From: Streptobacillus canis | GTDB taxonomy: Bacteria > Fusobacteriota > Fusobacteriia > Fusobacteriales > Leptotrichiaceae | Assembly (NCBI RefSeq): GCF_009733925.1 | Contig: NZ_WOEI01000014.1 | Coordinates: 1 to 42,875 of the forward strand | Length of the DNA stretch: 42,875 nucleotides | Reading direction: 5' to 3' | Shown here: piece by piece, positions 1-8,836 of the stretch | Position numbering within the stretch: position 1 is the stretch's first letter | Layout of the letters: each line of letters begins with the position of its first letter | Made by a program: the position numbers and the translations under genes | Notes under the pieces: model-generated | Seen by the model: only the letters and a program-made list of their open reading frames with translations | Told to the model about the DNA's origin: nothing | Databases searched by the model: none

Positions 1-27
1 TTCTAAATTTATGTTATTATTAGTCAT
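1..27 (-). CDS. N-terminal start of a gene leaving the window (partial)
   Basis: An ATG at 27-25 on the minus strand opens a frame of nine codons (MTNNNINLE) that runs off the left edge without a stop. A purine-rich AAAGGA lies about 12 bases upstream, and a good promoter lies at 66-93 pointing the same way. Nothing can be said about the product from nine residues. The start is an inference from promoter, Shine-Dalgarno and frame together. Confidence 0.4.
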
Positions 28-65
28 GGGTATACAGTTCCTTTCAATGAATTTAGTCGTTTATG

Positions 66-93
66 ATTGTACTATATATCCTATTTTTTTCAA
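66..93 (-). promoter_or_regulatory. Sigma70-type promoter for the gene at the left edge
   Basis: Reading the minus strand, TTGAAA (93-88) and TACAAT (71-66) are separated by 16 bases. The predicted transcript would start near 59 and enter the partial gene at 27. It diverges from the yebC promoter. Confidence 0.5.
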
Positions 94-175
94 GTCTTAT
101 TTTGGACATTTACTATTTTAATTTAGGTTATGATATTTTTTTTGATTTTTTATTTAATTTTGAAAAAATATATGA

Positions 176-181
176 TATAAT
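176..181 (+). promoter_or_regulatory. -10 element of the yebC promoter
   Basis: A perfect TATAAT sits 29 bases before the yebC start codon. The -35 is poor: the best hexamer at 17-base spacing is TTTAAT at 153-158. The ribosome binding site GGAGG is at 201-205, five bases before the ATG. Confidence 0.5.
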
Positions 182-210
182 CAAAAATATAATAAAATAC
201 GGAGGCAAAA

Positions 211-927
211 ATGGGAAGACACGGTACTATAGCAGGTCGTAAAGAGGCTCAAGATAGAAAGAGAGCATCTGCATTCACAAAATACGTTAGATTAATAACT
301 GTAGCGGCAAGAGAAGGTGCAGATCCAGACTACAACGTGGCATTAAAACATGCAATTGAAAAAGCAAAAAGCATAAATATGCCAAACGATAATATTCAGA
401 GAGCAATTAAGAAAGGATCAGGAGCTGATGGTGGAGCTGGATTTGAAAGCTTAAACTATGAAGGTTATGGTCCAGGTGGTGTTGCTATTATAGTTGAAAT
501 ACTTACAGATAATAGAAATAGAACTGCTTCAAGCGTTAAATCATCTTTTGATAAAAATGGTGGAAATCTTGGAACTCCAGGATGTGTATCATACATGTTT
601 GAAAGAAAAGGAGAAATTATCATTGAAAAAACTCCTACTTCTGATGAAGATGAATTAATGATGGTATCATTAGATGCTGGAATGGATGATATGAAAGATT
701 ATGATGATAGCTTCTATATTACTACTCCTACAGAAAATTATGATGCAGTACTTAATGCTGTAAAAGATGCTGGATATTCTATTGTGGAATCTGATATTGC
801 ATATGTTCCTTCTATAGAAGTTGAAACATTATCACCTGAAGATTTAGAAAAATTAAATAAATTAATAGATGTTCTAGAAGATAATGATGATGTACAAAAA
901 GTACATCACAATTATACAGGAGAATAA
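211..927 (+). CDS. yebC: YebC/TACO1 family protein (ribosome/translation factor)
   Basis: The 238-residue protein has the YebC/TACO1 family length and opening: MGRHGTIAGRKEAQD at 1-15, then AREGADPDYN and the MPNDNIQRAIKKG helix near residues 55-67. The family was long annotated as a transcriptional regulator; recent work links members to ribosome rescue at proline-rich stretches, so I leave the exact role open. The start is fixed by GGAGG five bases upstream. It is the only complete plus-strand gene in the window, is monocistronic, and ends in a strong hairpin terminator shared with the convergent HIT gene. Nothing in it looks degraded. Confidence 0.93.
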   Translation: MGRHGTIAGRKEAQDRKRASAFTKYVRLITVAAREGADPDYNVALKHAIEKAKSINMPNDNIQRAIKKGSGADGGAGFESLNYEGYGPGGVAIIVEILTDNRNRTASSVKSSFDKNGGNLGTPGCVSYMFERKGEIIIEKTPTSDEDELMMVSLDAGMDDMKDYDDSFYITTPTENYDAVLNAVKDAGYSIVESDIAYVPSIEVETLSPEDLEKLNKLIDVLEDNDDVQKVHHNYTGE

Positions 928-929
928 TA

Positions 930-964
930 AAAAACCTTTTTACTTAAATAGTAAAAAGGTTTTT
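930..964. terminator. Bidirectional terminator between yebC and the HIT gene
   Basis: A 15-base perfect inverted repeat (930-944 and 950-964) with a five-base TAAAT loop has A-rich and T-rich outer flanks. It can end yebC on the plus strand and the acpP-to-HIT operon on the minus strand. Its right edge touches the HIT stop codon. Confidence 0.85.
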
Positions 965-1429
965 TTAAATTAACTTTTTTAATTCTATTAATAATTTTTG
1001 TTTAATTTCTTCTAATTCTTGTTTAGTTGGTCTATTTTCATCACTATACATTTTTTCCATTGGATACCACCATACTGGTCCTTTACCATTATGTCCATAT
1101 TCTCCTAAATCTCCTACTTTTCTAGGATAAAGATGCCAATGAACATGAGCATCGCCATTCCCTAATAATTCATAGTTCATTTTTTCAGCTTCAAAAGCAA
1201 TTGAAACTGCTTTAGCAACTAAAGTCATCTCTTCTAAAAATTTAGACTGTATTTCTTTTTCTAAATGAAATAACTCAGTAATTTCTCCATGTTCTTTATA
1301 TAAAAATAAAGTATAACCATAAAAATGTTGATTATCTCCAATGACAACATAACCTGTTTTTAATTCTTTTACAAAATATGGATTATTTTTGTTTTTAATC
1401 ATTTCAATTCTTTCACAAATTAAACACAT
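965..1429 (-). CDS. HIT family nucleotide hydrolase
   Basis: This is a histidine-triad protein of 154 residues. The signature HVHWHLYPR gives His95, His97 and His99, the nucleotide-phosphate binding and catalytic triad. HIT enzymes hydrolyse nucleotide conjugates such as AMP-lysine, ADP-sugars or dinucleoside polyphosphates; the substrate cannot be read from sequence. An in-frame ATG four codons upstream (1441) is less likely because GGAGG overlaps those codons and is spaced for the ATG at 1429. It is the last gene of the acpP-rnc-coaD-radA-disA operon, 21 bases after disA, and is followed directly by a terminator. Confidence 0.88.
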   Translation of the reverse strand: MCLICERIEMIKNKNNPYFVKELKTGYVVIGDNQHFYGYTLFLYKEHGEITELFHLEKEIQSKFLEEMTLVAKAVSIAFEAEKMNYELLGNGDAHVHWHLYPRKVGDLGEYGHNGKGPVWWYPMEKMYSDENRPTKQELEEIKQKLLIELKKLI

Positions 1430-1450
1430 AATTTCCTCCAAATAAAAATA

Positions 1451-2503
1451 TTATAATAAATGTCTATATCTTTCTCTAAGTCTTAATACTCTTTCTGTTT
1501 TAAATTTACCCATACCTTTTATGCTATATATTTCATCATAATTAGCATTTAAAATATCGCCTAAATTTTTAAAGTTTTCAACTAGATTTTCAACATCTTT
1601 CTTTGTTAATTTATTTGCAGTGCTTAGAATTCTATACCCTCTTGGGAATAAATTTTCATCAATTAAATCTTGTTTTAAATCATAACCTAAAACTTTAGCA
1701 AGCTTAATATCATCTCTAATATCATCTTTCGATAATTCCATTAAATCAGTAAACATTTTTTCTGAATTTTTATTTTTTCTACTATAATCTTTAATAAAGT
1801 TAATTAAATTATTTTTTTGATTTGCCATAATCTCATGGTGTTGTAATTCAACTAAACGTCCCTCTGTACCAAGTTCCATAATATATTGTCTTACTTCTTT
1901 ATCCATTGTAAACATTAAATAAAAATGTCTTAAACCAGCAATTACTTCTTCAAGTAATACAGTATTCTCAAATTCTGAAATAGTTAAATTCTCCATATAT
2001 TTGTTAACTGAAACAGCATATTTTTCTAATGACATTATAGCTTGTGATGATTTAATTAAAAGATCACCAATCAATTCAAGTGTATGTTTAAAATTACCCT
2101 TATATACAGTTATTCTTTTTCTTCTTTCAGAAATTGTAATTACAGTATTTCCAGTAAGTTTTGCAATCCTATCTGCAGTTCTATGTCTAGTTCCACTTTC
2201 AGAAGTTTCTATATTTTTATCAGGTTGTAATTGGATATTAGCACCATGTATTATTTTTAAATCTTCTGATATTAAAACTGCACCATCCATTTTTGCTAAC
2301 TCATAAACTTTTTGTGGTGTGAATGTTGTATCTAATCTAAATCCACCATCAACATATTCTTCCATGTCTTCAAGCGATGCTAAAATTATTAATCCTCCTA
2401 AAGAAGCTTCTTGAATTTTTTCTATTGCAACTCTTAAAGGTTGACCAGGTGCTACTATTTTAAATATTTGTTCATATACTTTTTCTTCATCTTTACCTAT
2501 CAT
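1451..2503 (-). CDS. disA: DNA integrity scanning protein DisA, diadenylate cyclase
   Basis: DisA condenses two ATP into cyclic di-AMP and scans DNA for branched structures. Residues 73-75 are the DGA motif and 106-108 the RHR motif of the DAC domain, both needed for cyclase activity in known DisA enzymes. A helical linker follows, and the C-terminus carries a helix-hairpin-helix region (YSIKGMGKFKTERVLRLRER near the end) that binds DNA. The length of 350 residues matches the octameric family. It starts six bases after radA, a pairing conserved in Firmicutes, where RadA modulates DisA. A weak AAAGG lies in the radA tail, so translation is probably coupled to radA. Confidence 0.96.
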   Translation of the reverse strand: MIGKDEEKVYEQIFKIVAPGQPLRVAIEKIQEASLGGLIILASLEDMEEYVDGGFRLDTTFTPQKVYELAKMDGAVLISEDLKIIHGANIQLQPDKNIETSESGTRHRTADRIAKLTGNTVITISERRKRITVYKGNFKHTLELIGDLLIKSSQAIMSLEKYAVSVNKYMENLTISEFENTVLLEEVIAGLRHFYLMFTMDKEVRQYIMELGTEGRLVELQHHEIMANQKNNLINFIKDYSRKNKNSEKMFTDLMELSKDDIRDDIKLAKVLGYDLKQDLIDENLFPRGYRILSTANKLTKKDVENLVENFKNLGDILNANYDEIYSIKGMGKFKTERVLRLRERYRHLL

Positions 2504-2509
2504 AGATTA

Positions 2510-3856
2510 TCACAACCTTTCCACTAACTCACTAATGTTATTAATATAGCTTAATTTAAGTTTTGTATCGAAATTTTCCAATTCCATCTGATGAGCTTTA
2601 GGAATATATACTCCTTTAAACCCTAGTTTCTCTAATTCTTTAATTCTTTTCTTTATAAATGATACTTTTCTTAATTCTCCTCTTAATCCAATTTCGCCAA
2701 TTGCTGCAATTTTTTGACTAATCTCAAAGTTTTTAATTGTAGATATTAATGATAATACTATCGCTAAATCTGCAGCTTGATCTTTTAATTCAATACCACC
2801 TGGAATATTTAAATATATATCATTAATTCCTAAATCTAATGATAAAGTTTTTGATAATACTGCAATTAATATCTCTACTCTATTTCTATCATATCCTTCA
2901 ATTATTCTTTTCGGTAATCCAAATTTTAATGGCATTGCTAGAGTTTGAATTTCAAATAGAATAACTCTAGAACCTTCAATTGAAGTTGTAATAATACTTC
3001 CAACATTCTTTTCATCTCTTTCTGAAATAAAAAATTCTGAAGGGTTTTTTATTTCTTCAATTCCATCTTCTTTCATATCAAATATTGATATTTCATTTGT
3101 AGAACCATATCTATTTTTAATACTTCTTATAATTCTATAATAATTATTTTCATCACCTTCAAATGATAAAACTGCATCGACCATATGTTCTAATAATTTA
3201 GGGCCAGCAAGTTTTCCATCCTTAGTTACATGCCCAACTATATAGAAAGAAATATCATTTGTTTTAGCTAACTCAATTAATTTTAGAGCACAATCTCTTA
3301 TTTGAGAAACTGAACCAGGCACTGAAGATACAGTTTCAGAATAAATTGTTTGTATTGAATCTATTATTACTACTTTTGGTTTTGATTTTGAAATTGCTGC
3401 TTCAATATTCTCTAAATTTGTTTCACTTAATAAAAATATTGATTTAGAGTTTACCCCTATTCTTTGAGCTCTATCTTTTATCTGTTTAGTTGACTCTTCT
3501 CCAGAAATATATAGAACCTTGTTATTTTGAGCATATTCATTTGAAAGTTGTAATAAAAATGTTGATTTTCCTATCCCTGGATTTCCAGTTATTAACACAA
3601 CTTCTCCCTGTGTTAATCCTCCACCCAAAACTCTATCAAACTCTGAATATCTTGTTTTTATTCTAAATTCTTTTTCAAATTTAATCTCAGTTATATTTGT
3701 TAATTCAATATCTTTATTTTGTTTTAAAGTAGGCACTTTTATTTCTAATTCTTCTTCTATGGTTCCCCAACTATCACAAACCGGGCATTTCCCTATCCAT
3801 TTTAATGTAGTATTTCCACATTCTGAACAAACATATCTAATCTTTTTATTCGCCAT
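2510..3856 (-). CDS. radA: DNA repair/recombination protein RadA
   Basis: RadA is a DnaB-like ATPase that extends recombination intermediates by branch migration. The N-terminal four-cysteine zinc finger is visible at Cys10, Cys13, Cys24 and Cys27, Walker A is GNPGIGKST at 91-99, and the family-specific KNRYG motif is at 247-251. The C-terminal third is the Lon-protease-like domain. At 448 residues it is full length. Its ATG overlaps the last 11 bases of coaD, with AGAGG just upstream. The downstream neighbour is disA. Confidence 0.96.
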   Translation of the reverse strand: MANKKIRYVCSECGNTTLKWIGKCPVCDSWGTIEEELEIKVPTLKQNKDIELTNITEIKFEKEFRIKTRYSEFDRVLGGGLTQGEVVLITGNPGIGKSTFLLQLSNEYAQNNKVLYISGEESTKQIKDRAQRIGVNSKSIFLLSETNLENIEAAISKSKPKVVIIDSIQTIYSETVSSVPGSVSQIRDCALKLIELAKTNDISFYIVGHVTKDGKLAGPKLLEHMVDAVLSFEGDENNYYRIIRSIKNRYGSTNEISIFDMKEDGIEEIKNPSEFFISERDEKNVGSIITTSIEGSRVILFEIQTLAMPLKFGLPKRIIEGYDRNRVEILIAVLSKTLSLDLGINDIYLNIPGGIELKDQAADLAIVLSLISTIKNFEISQKIAAIGEIGLRGELRKVSFIKKRIKELEKLGFKGVYIPKAHQMELENFDTKLKLSYINNISELVERL

Positions 3857-4352
3857 TCTTTATCCTCTTTACCTTTTCTTTTATGTCAGGTATTATTACT
3901 TTTGGAACAAATCCTGACAATTCCCCATCATTTAATGCTATTTCTTTTACTATACTAGAACTTAAATAAAGATACTCTCTAGAAGCTGTCAAAAATATAG
4001 TTTCAAACGGTTTTAATGTTAGTGCTTCATTTGTAAGTGTAACTTGTAACTCATATTCATAATCAGATACTGCTCTTAAACCTCTAACTAATATATCAAT
4101 ATTCTCGTTTTTAATATAATCTACAAGTAATCCTGAAAATTGTACCACCTTTACATTTGTTACATTTTCTTTTTCAAGTACTTTATTTATTAATTGAACT
4201 CTTTCATCAGTACTAAACCATTGTTTTTTTGATGAATTTATAAATACTCCAATTATTAATTCATCAAATAATTTTGAACTTCTTCTAATAATATCTAAGT
4301 GACCCTTAGTAATTGGATCAAAACTTCCTGGATAAATAACTTTAGTATTCAT
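3846..4352 (-). CDS. coaD: Phosphopantetheine adenylyltransferase
   Basis: CoaD adenylylates 4'-phosphopantetheine to dephospho-CoA, the penultimate step of CoA synthesis. The N-terminal YPGSFDPITKGHLDII carries the TxGH nucleotidyltransferase motif at 15-18, and the C-terminal YLYLSSSIVKEI is the conserved SS(S/T)xVRE-type ATP site. The 168 residues match the usual ~160. AAGGAG inside the rnc tail, six bases before the ATG, fixes the start. Its position next to acpP fits, since CoA donates the phosphopantetheine arm of ACP. CoaD and RadA overlap by 11 bases. Confidence 0.96.
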   Translation of the reverse strand: MNTKVIYPGSFDPITKGHLDIIRRSSKLFDELIIGVFINSSKKQWFSTDERVQLINKVLEKENVTNVKVVQFSGLLVDYIKNENIDILVRGLRAVSDYEYELQVTLTNEALTLKPFETIFLTASREYLYLSSSIVKEIALNDGELSGFVPKVIIPDIKEKVKRIKNGE

Positions 4353-5054
4353 CTATTGCTCCTTATTTAATTTCTCTATAGCTTGTTTTGCAGCAATCTT
4401 TTCTGCCATTTTTTTACTTTTTGCAATACCTTTACCATAAACTCTATTTTCAACACTTACTTCAACTTCAAATGTTTTGTCATGATCTGGTCCTATTTCA
4501 TTTAGAACTGTATAAACAGGTGTTACTTTATATTTTAGTTGTGTGATTTCCTGTAGAGCTGACTTATAATCTGAAACCCATTCAATTTTATCTAAATTGT
4601 TTATCTTAGATTCCAATAATTTTAAAACCACTTCTCTTGTAGTTGGAAAATCTGAATCTAGATATATAGCTCCAACCATTGCTTCAAAAACATCACCTAA
4701 CACAGAATTTCTTTCTCTTCCTCCAGAAATATTTTCCCCATTACTTAAGAAAATATAGTTTCCTAAGTTTAAGTCTCTTGAAATAGTTGCAAATACTGTT
4801 TCACTGATTATTTGACTTTTTATTTTTGATAATTCACCTTCTGTACTTTTAGTGTTGTTTCTATAAATATATTCTGTTGTGATTAAATCCATTACAGAAT
4901 CTCCTAAAAACTCTAATCTTTCATTATCTTTAATGTTTGGTGAATTATGTTCATTAATATATGAACTATGAGTAAGAGCTTCTAATAGAAGCTTCTTATT
5001 TTTAAAAGTGTAATTAATTTTGGACATTAACTCTTCAAAATCCATTTTTTTCAT
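4353..5054 (-). CDS. rnc: Ribonuclease III
   Basis: RNase III cuts double-stranded RNA, including rRNA precursors. The catalytic signature ERLEFLGDSV begins at residue 45, giving the metal-binding Glu48 and Asp52, and a second acidic cluster lies in GDVFEAMVGAIYLDSD. A double-stranded-RNA-binding domain fills the last ~70 residues. The length of 233 residues is normal. It starts one base after the acpP stop codon with only a weak purine run upstream, so translational coupling to acpP is likely; Met1 and Met4 are both possible starts. Confidence 0.96.
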   Translation of the reverse strand: MKKMDFEELMSKINYTFKNKKLLLEALTHSSYINEHNSPNIKDNERLEFLGDSVMDLITTEYIYRNNTKSTEGELSKIKSQIISETVFATISRDLNLGNYIFLSNGENISGGRERNSVLGDVFEAMVGAIYLDSDFPTTREVVLKLLESKINNLDKIEWVSDYKSALQEITQLKYKVTPVYTVLNEIGPDHDKTFEVEVSVENRVYGKGIAKSKKMAEKIAAKQAIEKLNKEQ

Positions 5055-5055
5055 A

Positions 5056-5286
5056 TTATTTTACTCTTTTCTCCTCAACAATTTTTATTAAATCATTTAC
5101 TGTTTTAATTTCTTTAATCTCGTCTTTTGTTACTTCAAATCCATATTTTTCTGCTATAGTTGATGATAATTCAATTAAATCTAATGAATCTGCTCCAAAA
5201 TCTTCAACTATTTTTGATTCTAATGTTATATCTTTACTCTCTATATCTAATTGGTCTAGTATTATTTCTCTAATTTCTTCAAACAT
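5056..5286 (-). CDS. acpP: Acyl carrier protein
   Basis: ACP carries growing acyl chains on phosphopantetheine. The attachment serine is Ser34 in GADSLDLIEL. The 76-residue acidic protein has the standard four-helix length. It is the first gene of a six-gene operon ending with HIT, and the promoter lies at 5315-5343. The acpP-rnc order is widely conserved. AAGGA lies about nine bases before the ATG. Confidence 0.96.
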   Translation of the reverse strand: MFEEIREIILDQLDIESKDITLESKIVEDFGADSLDLIELSSTIAEKYGFEVTKDEIKEIKTVNDLIKIVEEKRVK

Positions 5287-5314
5287 ACTTTTTTCCTTTC
5301 AAGTTTAATACCTA

Positions 5315-5343
5315 ATTATAGCATATTTTCTTAGTTCTTACAA
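5315..5343 (-). promoter_or_regulatory. Promoter of the acpP-rnc-coaD-radA-disA-HIT operon
   Basis: On the minus strand TTGTAA (5343-5338) and a perfect TATAAT (5320-5315) are 17 bases apart. The -35 overlaps the end of the upstream HAD phosphatase gene. Confidence 0.65.
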
Positions 5344-6020
5344 TATTTTAAGATGTTTAAAATATCATCAAAATTATGCGCTTCATACGTTGGTTCAATA
5401 CCTGTGTTATTTTCTGAATTTTTATTATTAAACCATATTGAATCAATACCATAATTATTCGCACCTAAAATATCTGCACTTAAACTATCACCTATCATCA
5501 ATACCTCTTTTTTTTCAAATCCTAAATCTTTTTCTAGATACTCAAAAAATTCTTTTGATGGTTTACCATGTCCAAGTTCTTGTGATATATATACTTTTTT
5601 TAAATACTTTGTAATATTTGCATTTTTTAATCTATTATTTTGTATCTCTGTTATCCCATTTGTAGCTGCATAAATATCGTAATCATCTTTAATTTTTTCT
5701 AGAAATTCACTTGCTCCTTCAATTTCTACTCCCTGTTTACCAATTTTTTTTGTATATTTAATTGAAAGTTCTTTACCGTCTCTATCTATACCAAAATGCT
5801 TAAATGAAATCGCAAATCTTGTATTTACAAGTTCTTCTCTTGTTATAAGTTTCTTTTCTAATTTTTCCCATAATTTCTTATTCTCAGGTTTATAGAATGC
5901 TTTGAATTCTTCTATGTTTTCTATACCTTCTTCTTTTAAAAATTCATTTAGTGCATTTTCTTCAGCTTGATCAAAATCAAGTAATGTATTATCTAAATCA
6001 AATAATAATATTTTATACAT
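5331..6020 (-). CDS. HAD-superfamily hydrolase, YjjG-type nucleotidase
   Basis: Motif I is LLFDLDNTLLDFD at the N-terminus, with a helical cap domain between it and motif II. The ATNG of motif II is followed by a Lys in GHGKPSKEFFEY and by motif IV in LMIGDSLSADILGANNYG. The spacing and cap fit the YjjG/YfnB group, which act on nucleoside monophosphates; the true substrate is not readable. ATG at 6020 is chosen over a GTG two codons upstream because AAGGAG overlaps the GTG. It lies just past the glgA terminator and before the acpP promoter, so it may depend on read-through or on an unseen promoter. Confidence 0.88.
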   Translation of the reverse strand: MYKILLFDLDNTLLDFDQAEENALNEFLKEEGIENIEEFKAFYKPENKKLWEKLEKKLITREELVNTRFAISFKHFGIDRDGKELSIKYTKKIGKQGVEIEGASEFLEKIKDDYDIYAATNGITEIQNNRLKNANITKYLKKVYISQELGHGKPSKEFFEYLEKDLGFEKKEVLMIGDSLSADILGANNYGIDSIWFNNKNSENNTGIEPTYEAHNFDDILNILKYCKN

Positions 6021-6039
6021 TTTCACTCCTTATACTTTA

Positions 6040-6070
6040 AAAACACTCTTGAAATCAAGAGTGTGTTTTT
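6040..6070 (-). terminator. Terminator of the glgC-glgA operon
   Basis: The inverted repeat ACACTCTTGA / TCAAGAGTGT has a short AT loop and is followed on the minus strand by a T run. It begins directly after the glgA stop codon. Confidence 0.8.
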
Positions 6071-7460
6071 ATGGTGTCATTTTTGCTATTTCATAAATTT
6101 TTTCATATTCTTTAGCTGATTTATCCCACGAATTATTAATTAGCATATTTCTTTTAACTAATTTTTTCCATACATCTTTTTTATCATAATAAATATGTTC
6201 TGCATATCTAATAGTATTTAACATATCATCAGCATTAAAATTAGTAAATGAGAATCCATTACCTTCATCATTATATTCATTATATGCTTTTACTGTATCT
6301 CTTAAACCACCTGTTTCTCTTACCAACGGTATTGTACCATATCTCATAGCTATCATTTGAGATAGACCACATGGTTCATATCTTGATGGCATTAAAAATA
6401 AGTCGGCTCCTGCATATAGTAAATCAGCAACTTCTTCTGAATATCCTATATATGCTTTAAATTTATTTGGATATTTATATTCAAGATATTGATAATAATC
6501 TTCATAATATTTTGAACCAGCTCCAAGTAAAACAAATTGTACTGAATCATGCTTTAATATTTCTTCTATTTTTGATGTTACTAAATCTATCCCTTTTCCT
6601 TCAACTAATCTAGAAATTAAAGTAATTAAAATAGTGTCATCTTTAGGTAAATCAAACATTTCTTGTACTTTTCTTTTATTTTCTATTTTTTTTTCAACAT
6701 TTTCAACATCAAAATGTATTATATTTTTATTGGTCATAGGATTATATATTTCATAGTCAATTCCATTTAATATTCCATATATTTTCTTATATGTTGTTAA
6801 CCATTCAAGACCTTCTGCAAAATATGGATATTTAATTTCTTCTGCATAACTTGGACTTACTGTATTTACTAAATCTGCATATGAAATACCTATTTCCATA
6901 AAATTCAATAAATTAGCGTTTCTATAATATCCTAACTTATCAAAAGAATAATTATTAAATCTTCCTTGATACATTAAGTTATGTATTGAAAATACAACTC
7001 TCATATCCCAATAAAATGGATCATGTTTATATCTTTCTTTAAGAAAATACGGTAATGGACCTGTTTGCCAATCATTACAATGTAAAATATTAGCTTGTAA
7101 ATTTATATTTTTTAGAAAAATAAGAGTTGCTTCACAAAACAGAGTATATTGATAATCTTCATCTAAATCTCCATATACTCTTCCTCTTTCATAAAAATTT
7201 CTATTTTCTATAAAATAGTAGTTTATTTTATCATCACCATTATATTTTACTAAATTAAATATTTCGCCATTTATTTCAGTTCTACTTACAAATTCCATTT
7301 TTTCTAAAAATTTCAATGGAATTTTATCATATTTTGGCATAATTACTGAAACATTATGACCTAATTCTCCCATTTTTTTTGGTAATGCCTGCAAAACATC
7401 TGCAAGTCCACCCGTTTTAAAAAACGGGTAGACTTCTGATGCAACATATACAATTTTCAT
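6069..7460 (-). CDS. glgA: Glycogen synthase (ADP-glucose)
   Basis: GlgA (GT5) adds glucose from ADP-glucose to the non-reducing end of alpha-1,4-glucan. The ADP-glucose binding loop KTGGLADV lies at residues 15-22, SIHNLMYQG is in the N-terminal domain, and the C-terminal GT-B half has PSRYEPCGLSQMIAMRYG with the conserved glutamates. The 463 residues match the family. GGAG five bases upstream chooses ATG at 7460 over an in-frame ATG five codons earlier. The glgC stop lies 14 bases upstream, so the two enzymes for activated-sugar supply and polymerisation are cotranscribed. No branching enzyme gene is in the window. Confidence 0.95.
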   Translation of the reverse strand: MKIVYVASEVYPFFKTGGLADVLQALPKKMGELGHNVSVIMPKYDKIPLKFLEKMEFVSRTEINGEIFNLVKYNGDDKINYYFIENRNFYERGRVYGDLDEDYQYTLFCEATLIFLKNINLQANILHCNDWQTGPLPYFLKERYKHDPFYWDMRVVFSIHNLMYQGRFNNYSFDKLGYYRNANLLNFMEIGISYADLVNTVSPSYAEEIKYPYFAEGLEWLTTYKKIYGILNGIDYEIYNPMTNKNIIHFDVENVEKKIENKRKVQEMFDLPKDDTILITLISRLVEGKGIDLVTSKIEEILKHDSVQFVLLGAGSKYYEDYYQYLEYKYPNKFKAYIGYSEEVADLLYAGADLFLMPSRYEPCGLSQMIAMRYGTIPLVRETGGLRDTVKAYNEYNDEGNGFSFTNFNADDMLNTIRYAEHIYYDKKDVWKKLVKRNMLINNSWDKSAKEYEKIYEIAKMTP

Positions 7461-7474
7461 ATTACTCCTATTCA

Positions 7475-8728
7475 TTATTTCTTAATTGTTTCTCCACTAT
7501 GTATATAGTTTCCTTCATTTAATAATTCAACTTTTGAAAAAATTCTAACATTTCTTTCAACTATAGTGCTATTTCCAAGTTTAGCTCCTTTTCCAATTAC
7601 ACTTATACCTTTAAATAATAAATCTGGTTTTTCCATATTTGGTTTATAATCATCTCCATGACCTATTAATGAATTTTTTCCAACATATACATTTTTATCT
7701 AATATAACTGTATCTAGATGTGTATTTTCATCTATATATGTGTTTGAAAAAATGATACTGTTTCTAACTGTAGCACCTTTTCTTATAGTAACTCCAGGTC
7801 CTAAAACTGAATTTTCTACTCTACCTTCAATCTTACATCCATTACAAATTAATGAATTTAAAACACTACCTGTAACCCCGATTCTTACTGGAGCCATGTC
7901 TTCACTTCTTGTATATATTTTCCATTTTGAATCATATAAGTTTATTCCAACTTCTTCAGATTTTTTTATTAAATCTAAGTTTGCTTCTAGATATGAGTCA
8001 TAAGTTCCTACATCCATCCAATATGAATCATAATAATGTACAAATACTCCTCTTTGATCTTCTATTAATTTTGGAATTATATGTTTACCAAAATCTAAAT
8101 CAGGGATATCACTTTCTTCAATATATTTAATTAAAGTTTCTGTATTAAATATATAAATACCCATAGAAGCAAAATTACTCTTAGGATGTTCTGGTTTTTC
8201 CTCAAAACTTAAAATCTTACGATTTTCATCTACTTCAAAGATTCCAAATCTTGATGCTTCATCATACGGTACATTAATAGCAGCTATTGTTAATTCTGCA
8301 TTATTTCTTTTATGCTCTTCTAACATCCAAGCATAGTTCATTTTATAAATGTGATCTCCAGATAGAATTAATACATATTTAGGAGCTTTACTTTTAATAA
8401 AAGCTAAATTTTGTCTTATAGCATCTGCAGTACCTTGATACCAAGATTGCCCTCTTAAACTTTCATGTGGTTGTAATAATGTAATGCTTGAGTCTCTTCT
8501 ATCGAAATCCCATGGTTTACCTGATCCAATATGTTCATTTAATGATAAAGGTAAATACTGAGTTAACAATGCAACATCATAAATACCTGAATTAGAACAA
8601 TTACTTAATGTAAAATCTATTATTCTAAATTTACCAGCAAAAGGAACACTTGGTTTAACTCTTTCTTCTGAAAGAATATCTAACCTAGAACCACGGCCAC
8701 CAGCTAAAATCATTGCCAATACTTCCAT
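7475..8728 (-). CDS. glgC: Glucose-1-phosphate adenylyltransferase
   Basis: GlgC makes ADP-glucose from ATP and glucose-1-phosphate, the committed step of glycogen synthesis. The nucleotidyltransferase signature [12 protein letters not shown] is at the N-terminus with [15 protein letters not shown] behind it, and the catalytic-base loop is [12 protein letters not shown] left-handed beta-helix with hexapeptide repeats ([19 protein letters not shown]) forms the C-terminal third. At 417 residues it is full length. It is a single GlgC rather than a GlgC/GlgD pair. ATG at 8728 is chosen over an upstream GTG because AAGGA lies ten bases away. A strong promoter precedes it at 8767-8794. Confidence 0.95.
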   Translation of the reverse strand: MEVLAMILAGGRGSRLDILSEERVKPSVPFAGKFRIIDFTLSNCSNSGIYDVALLTQYLPLSLNEHIGSGKPWDFDRRDSSITLLQPHESLRGQSWYQGTADAIRQNLAFIKSKAPKYVLILSGDHIYKMNYAWMLEEHKRNNAELTIAAINVPYDEASRFGIFEVDENRKILSFEEKPEHPKSNFASMGIYIFNTETLIKYIEESDIPDLDFGKHIIPKLIEDQRGVFVHYYDSYWMDVGTYDSYLEANLDLIKKSEEVGINLYDSKWKIYTRSEDMAPVRIGVTGSVLNSLICNGCKIEGRVENSVLGPGVTIRKGATVRNSIIFSNTYIDENTHLDTVILDKNVYVGKNSLIGHGDDYKPNMEKPDLLFKGISVIGKGAKLGNSTIVERNVRIFSKVELLNEGNYIHSGETIKK

Positions 8729-8766
8729 AATTTTCACATCCTTTACGAGTTATATATATATACTAA

Positions 8767-8794
8767 ATTATAACCTTTTTTTATTAAAAGTCAA
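8767..8794 (-). promoter_or_regulatory. Promoter of glgC-glgA
   Basis: TTGACT (8794-8789) and a perfect TATAAT (8772-8767) are 16 bases apart on the minus strand. This is one of the best promoters in the window. The leader to glgC is short. Confidence 0.8.
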
Positions 8795-8807
8795 TTAGTA
8801 AAATAAA

Positions 8808-8836
8808 AATAGTTTAAGCATTTTTCTTAAACTATT
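8808..8836 (-). terminator. Terminator after the miaB-like 3' stump
   Basis: The 11-base perfect inverted repeat AATAGTTTAAG / CTTAAACTATT (8808-8818, 8826-8836) is followed on the minus strand by TTTATTTTA. Its upstream arm contains the stop codon of the short frame at 8827-8880. The same stop-plus-hairpin layout follows glgA, the ftsL-like gene and the glycosyltransferase. Confidence 0.65.

Noticed and set aside
2001..2306. A 101-codon plus-strand frame opposite disA.
   Set aside because: It mirrors the conserved DAC domain coding sequence and has no promoter or ribosome binding site.
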